Shown here: piece by piece, positions 62,165 through 64,000 of the stretch
Layout of the letters: the number at the start of each line of letters is the position of its first letter
Numbering within the stretch: position 1 is the first letter of the stretch
Source: Palsa-883 sp963847615
GTDB lineage: Bacteria; Pseudomonadota; Alphaproteobacteria; Acetobacterales; Acetobacteraceae
Reading direction: 5' to 3'
NCBI GenBank assembly: GCA_963847615.1
Contig: CAWKAN010000030.1
Span: 1 to 64,000, forward strand
DNA: 64,000 bases
Made by a program: the position numbers and the translations under genes
Notes under the pieces: generated by a model
Databases searched by the model: none
Told to the model about the DNA's origin: nothing
Seen by the model: only the letters and a program-made list of their open reading frames with translations

Positions 62165-62962
62165 ATGGACACGCTGAGCGCACTCCGGCTGCAGATCGAA
62201 TGGGGCGCCGATGAGGCGCTGGAGGCGGAACCGGTTGATCGGTTGCGCCCGGCCCCGGTGCCCACGCGACCTGGACACACAGGATCTGAACCGACCGCCG
62301 CCACGGCACCGCCGATGCCGCGATCATCGGCTGCGGTCCGCGCGATGCCGGCTGAGCGGGCGACGCGTGCCGCCGCGGCGGCGACAACCCTGGAGGAACT
62401 GCGCGCGGCCATTGCTACCTTCGATGGTAGCGCTTTGGGGGGTACTGCAACCAGTACGGTGTTCGTCGAGGGCGATCCGGCGTGCGGGCTGCTGCTGGTG
62501 GGTGAGGCGCCGAACGCCGATGCGGATCGTACCGGCAGTCCCTTCGCCGGTCCGGTTGGTGCATATCTGGAACAGATGCTGCGCAGCGTTGGATTAGGTC
62601 GTGACGCTATTTGCCTGGCACCGTTGCTTCCGTGGCGACCGCCGGGCGACCGGCCGCCCAGTCCCGCCGAGATTGCCACATGTTTGCCATTTTTGTATCG
62701 CATAATTCAAATAATGATGCCGCGGCGGATCGTAACGCTTGGGCCGCTGCCGACGCGCGCACTACTCGGTGCTACACCGATACGTCGGCGTACGTCACCC
62801 GGCTGGCAGTCGGCGGCTATTCCCGGCTGCGCGGTAGCAATTCCAACATTGACAATGCCAAGCCCCGCGATCTTGTTGCGGGTTCCCGGTCAAAGACGGG
62901 CCGCCTGGGCCGATCTGCGGTGGCTGCGCCACAGTTTGGACACCGATCTCACGCAGACGTGA
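62165..62962 (+). CDS. Uracil-DNA glycosylase-like protein, divergent
   Basis: A protein of 265 residues. The glycosylase core shows GLLLVGEAPNADADRTGSPF, AGPVGAYLEQMLRSVGLGRD, LPWRPPGDRPPSPAEIATC and RRIVTLGPLPTRALLG, as in family-4-type uracil-DNA glycosylases. Residues usually tied to function differ. The cysteine expected in FDGCAL is FDGSAL. The final HPAxLLR is SPAILLR, so the conserved histidine is lost. The iron-sulfur cluster and perhaps activity are therefore in doubt. The first 80 residues are low-complexity. It is divergent from the ETF-QO gene. Confidence 0.75.
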   Translation: MDTLSALRLQIEWGADEALEAEPVDRLRPAPVPTRPGHTGSEPTAATAPPMPRSSAAVRAMPAERATRAAAAATTLEELRAAIATFDGSALGGTATSTVFVEGDPACGLLLVGEAPNADADRTGSPFAGPVGAYLEQMLRSVGLGRDAICLAPLLPWRPPGDRPPSPAEIATCLPFLYRIIQIMMPRRIVTLGPLPTRALLGATPIRRRTSPGWQSAAIPGCAVAIPTLTMPSPAILLRVPGQRRAAWADLRWLRHSLDTDLTQT

Positions 62963-63076
62963 CGGAACGTCACTGCAACATCGCCACAATCGAGACCAAT
63001 AGATCACAGCTACTGAAACCTCACACAATAGATTTGGCTTGCATTGACCCTTCACCCCGTGTACCTCCCCGCCGCT

Positions 63077-64000
63077 ATGCGAGGGATCGAACTTCCGCTC
63101 TCCCGCCTTCCCGCTGCCCGGGCCTTCATCGCCGGGGCCGCGATCCTAGCCGGGGCCATGGTCCAGGGTGCGTACGCGCAACCGACGGGACCTGGGGATG
63201 GCGATGAAACCGCGATGGCGGTGCCGCTCACGATGCTCCCCGGAGCGTCTGGAGGCGTCGCATTGCCACGGCCGCTTGCGCCGAGCGACGTCGTGCTGGT
63301 GCGCAGAATTTTTTCGGCGCAGTCGCGCGGTGACCTTGCGCTGGCGGTGCGCGAAACCAACGAACTGCAAAATCCGCTGCTGGTGGGCAGTATTCTGGCC
63401 GATCGATATCTCGGCCAGTTCCATCGCTCCACCGCGGCGGAGCTGACCGATTGGCTGAACCATTACGCTAGCCAACCGGAAGCGCCCGCCATCCATGCCT
63501 TGCTGCTGCGCCGGTTGCCGAACGGGGCGGCGGCGCCGCCGATGCCGGCGGCGCAGGCATTGCCGGAGCTGCCCGCGTCGGCCGCTGCCGCGCAGAACGA
63601 CGATGACGGCACCGAGGACGTGCCGATCAAGCGCAACGCGGCGTTCGATCGTGCGGTGCTCGAGCATGCGTACGCGGACAACGCCGCCGCGGCATTGCGT
63701 TTGATCGACCGGCGCAAGGGACTTGACCCCGGCTATCGCGCATGGTTGCGCGCCAAGGTTGCGCAAGCGTTGTTCACGCAGAACAAAGATGCCCAGGCAC
63801 GTGACATCGCCGCGGCCGCGCTGCGCGACGCGCCGGCGGATCAACAGGTGACGCTGGCCGGGCTGGTGGCCGGCCTGGCCGCCTGGCGCAGCCAGCAGCC
63901 CGATCTCGCCGCGAGCTATTTCGTGGCGGCGGCGCGGGCCTCGCTCGGCAGTATCGCACAACATGCCGCCGCCGCGTTCTGGGCGGCACGCGTGGAACGA
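63077..64000 (+). CDS. Lytic murein transglycosylase, N-terminal part, cut by the window end
   Basis: 308 codons are visible; the gene runs on beyond the window. A signal peptide (AFIAGAAILAGAMVQGAYA) is followed by an alanine- and leucine-rich helical region (VVLVRRIFSAQSRGDLALAV, then ILADRYLGQFHRSTAAEL and HYASQPEAPAIHALLLRRLP). This resembles the ring-shaped U-domain of soluble lytic transglycosylases such as Slt70. The catalytic domain should lie beyond 64000. The assignment is thus by N-terminal pattern only. Confidence 0.7.
   Translation, partial: MRGIELPLSRLPAARAFIAGAAILAGAMVQGAYAQPTGPGDGDETAMAVPLTMLPGASGGVALPRPLAPSDVVLVRRIFSAQSRGDLALAVRETNELQNPLLVGSILADRYLGQFHRSTAAELTDWLNHYASQPEAPAIHALLLRRLPNGAAAPPMPAAQALPELPASAAAAQNDDDGTEDVPIKRNAAFDRAVLEHAYADNAAAALRLIDRRKGLDPGYRAWLRAKVAQALFTQNKDAQARDIAAAALRDAPADQQVTLAGLVAGLAAWRSQQPDLAASYFVAAARASLGSIAQHAAAAFWAARVER

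Noticed and set aside
60325..62703. Longer ETF-QO with an N-terminal extension of about 245 residues
   Set aside because: The extension is antisense to the glycosylase gene and shows no conservation; the flavin fold starts just after the ATG at 61962.

Overview
This is a GC-rich chromosomal window, apart from the first 3 kb. Its gene order is alphaproteobacterial: hisG-hisD-infA-maf-RNase G, trpS-murJ, and rpe-heparinase-purH. I infer a member of the Rhodospirillales, probably an Acetobacteraceae relative; nothing in the window fixes genus or species.

Layout. 1-3000 looks foreign: a PIN toxin-antitoxin pair, an AT-richer spacer with GTAGGGGCAGG-type repeats, and a frameshift-ridden family 28 glycoside hydrolase. 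3008-4048 is the first copy of a dispersed element of about 1.04 kb that carries a GxxExxY nuclease-like gene. 4049-9708 is housekeeping on the minus strand (SDR, RNase G-like, maf, infA, hisD, hisG). 9952-22801 is a plus-strand type VI secretion block: tagF, a PP2C phosphatase, tssA, tssB, tssC, hcp, tagJ, tssE, tssF, tssG and clpV. It covers sheath, inner tube, baseplate and recycling ATPase; the membrane complex (TssJLM), TssK, VgrG, PAAR, Fha and the kinase are not in the window. A group II intron (22817-24717) lies just behind clpV. It is followed by three poorly known genes, one of which encodes a large protein with a PI3/PI4-kinase-like core and may be a secreted effector. 31129-40649 is a minus-strand two-partner-secretion operon, tpsB-tpsA, followed 2 bases later by a CHAT-protease lipoprotein. 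41199-50726 is metabolic (acyl-CoA synthetase, rpe, heparinase-like, glycosyltransferase, purH, IlvD/Edd dehydratase). 50908-52127 is the second, inverted copy of the GxxExxY element. The rest is trpS, murJ, a DUF4337-like membrane protein, gpsA, tRNA-Gln, ispE, a TPR lipoprotein, ETF-quinone oxidoreductase, a divergent uracil-DNA glycosylase and the start of a lytic transglycosylase.

The most unusual content is in the repeats. The two GxxExxY element copies have matching outer ends (CTAGTGCCC...) and an inner pair of roughly 50-bp inverted repeats around the gene. Each abuts the TAG stop codon of a neighbouring gene. The second copy is longer than the first by almost exactly the length of a 171-bp miniature element inserted in its gene. 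That miniature element (ends ATACCAG...CTGGTAT) recurs in the window, as do 51-bp hairpins with the same ends. There are also perfect long palindromes (114 bp at 55609, 2 x 47 bp at 8865), short tandem repeats that have expanded into genes (ispE, the clpV linker, the RNase G start), and a stray fragment of purH next to tRNA-Gln.

Several normally intact genes (hisD, clpV, tpsB) carry single-base frameshifts, one of them in a C run. Some of these may be assembly errors rather than true mutations.
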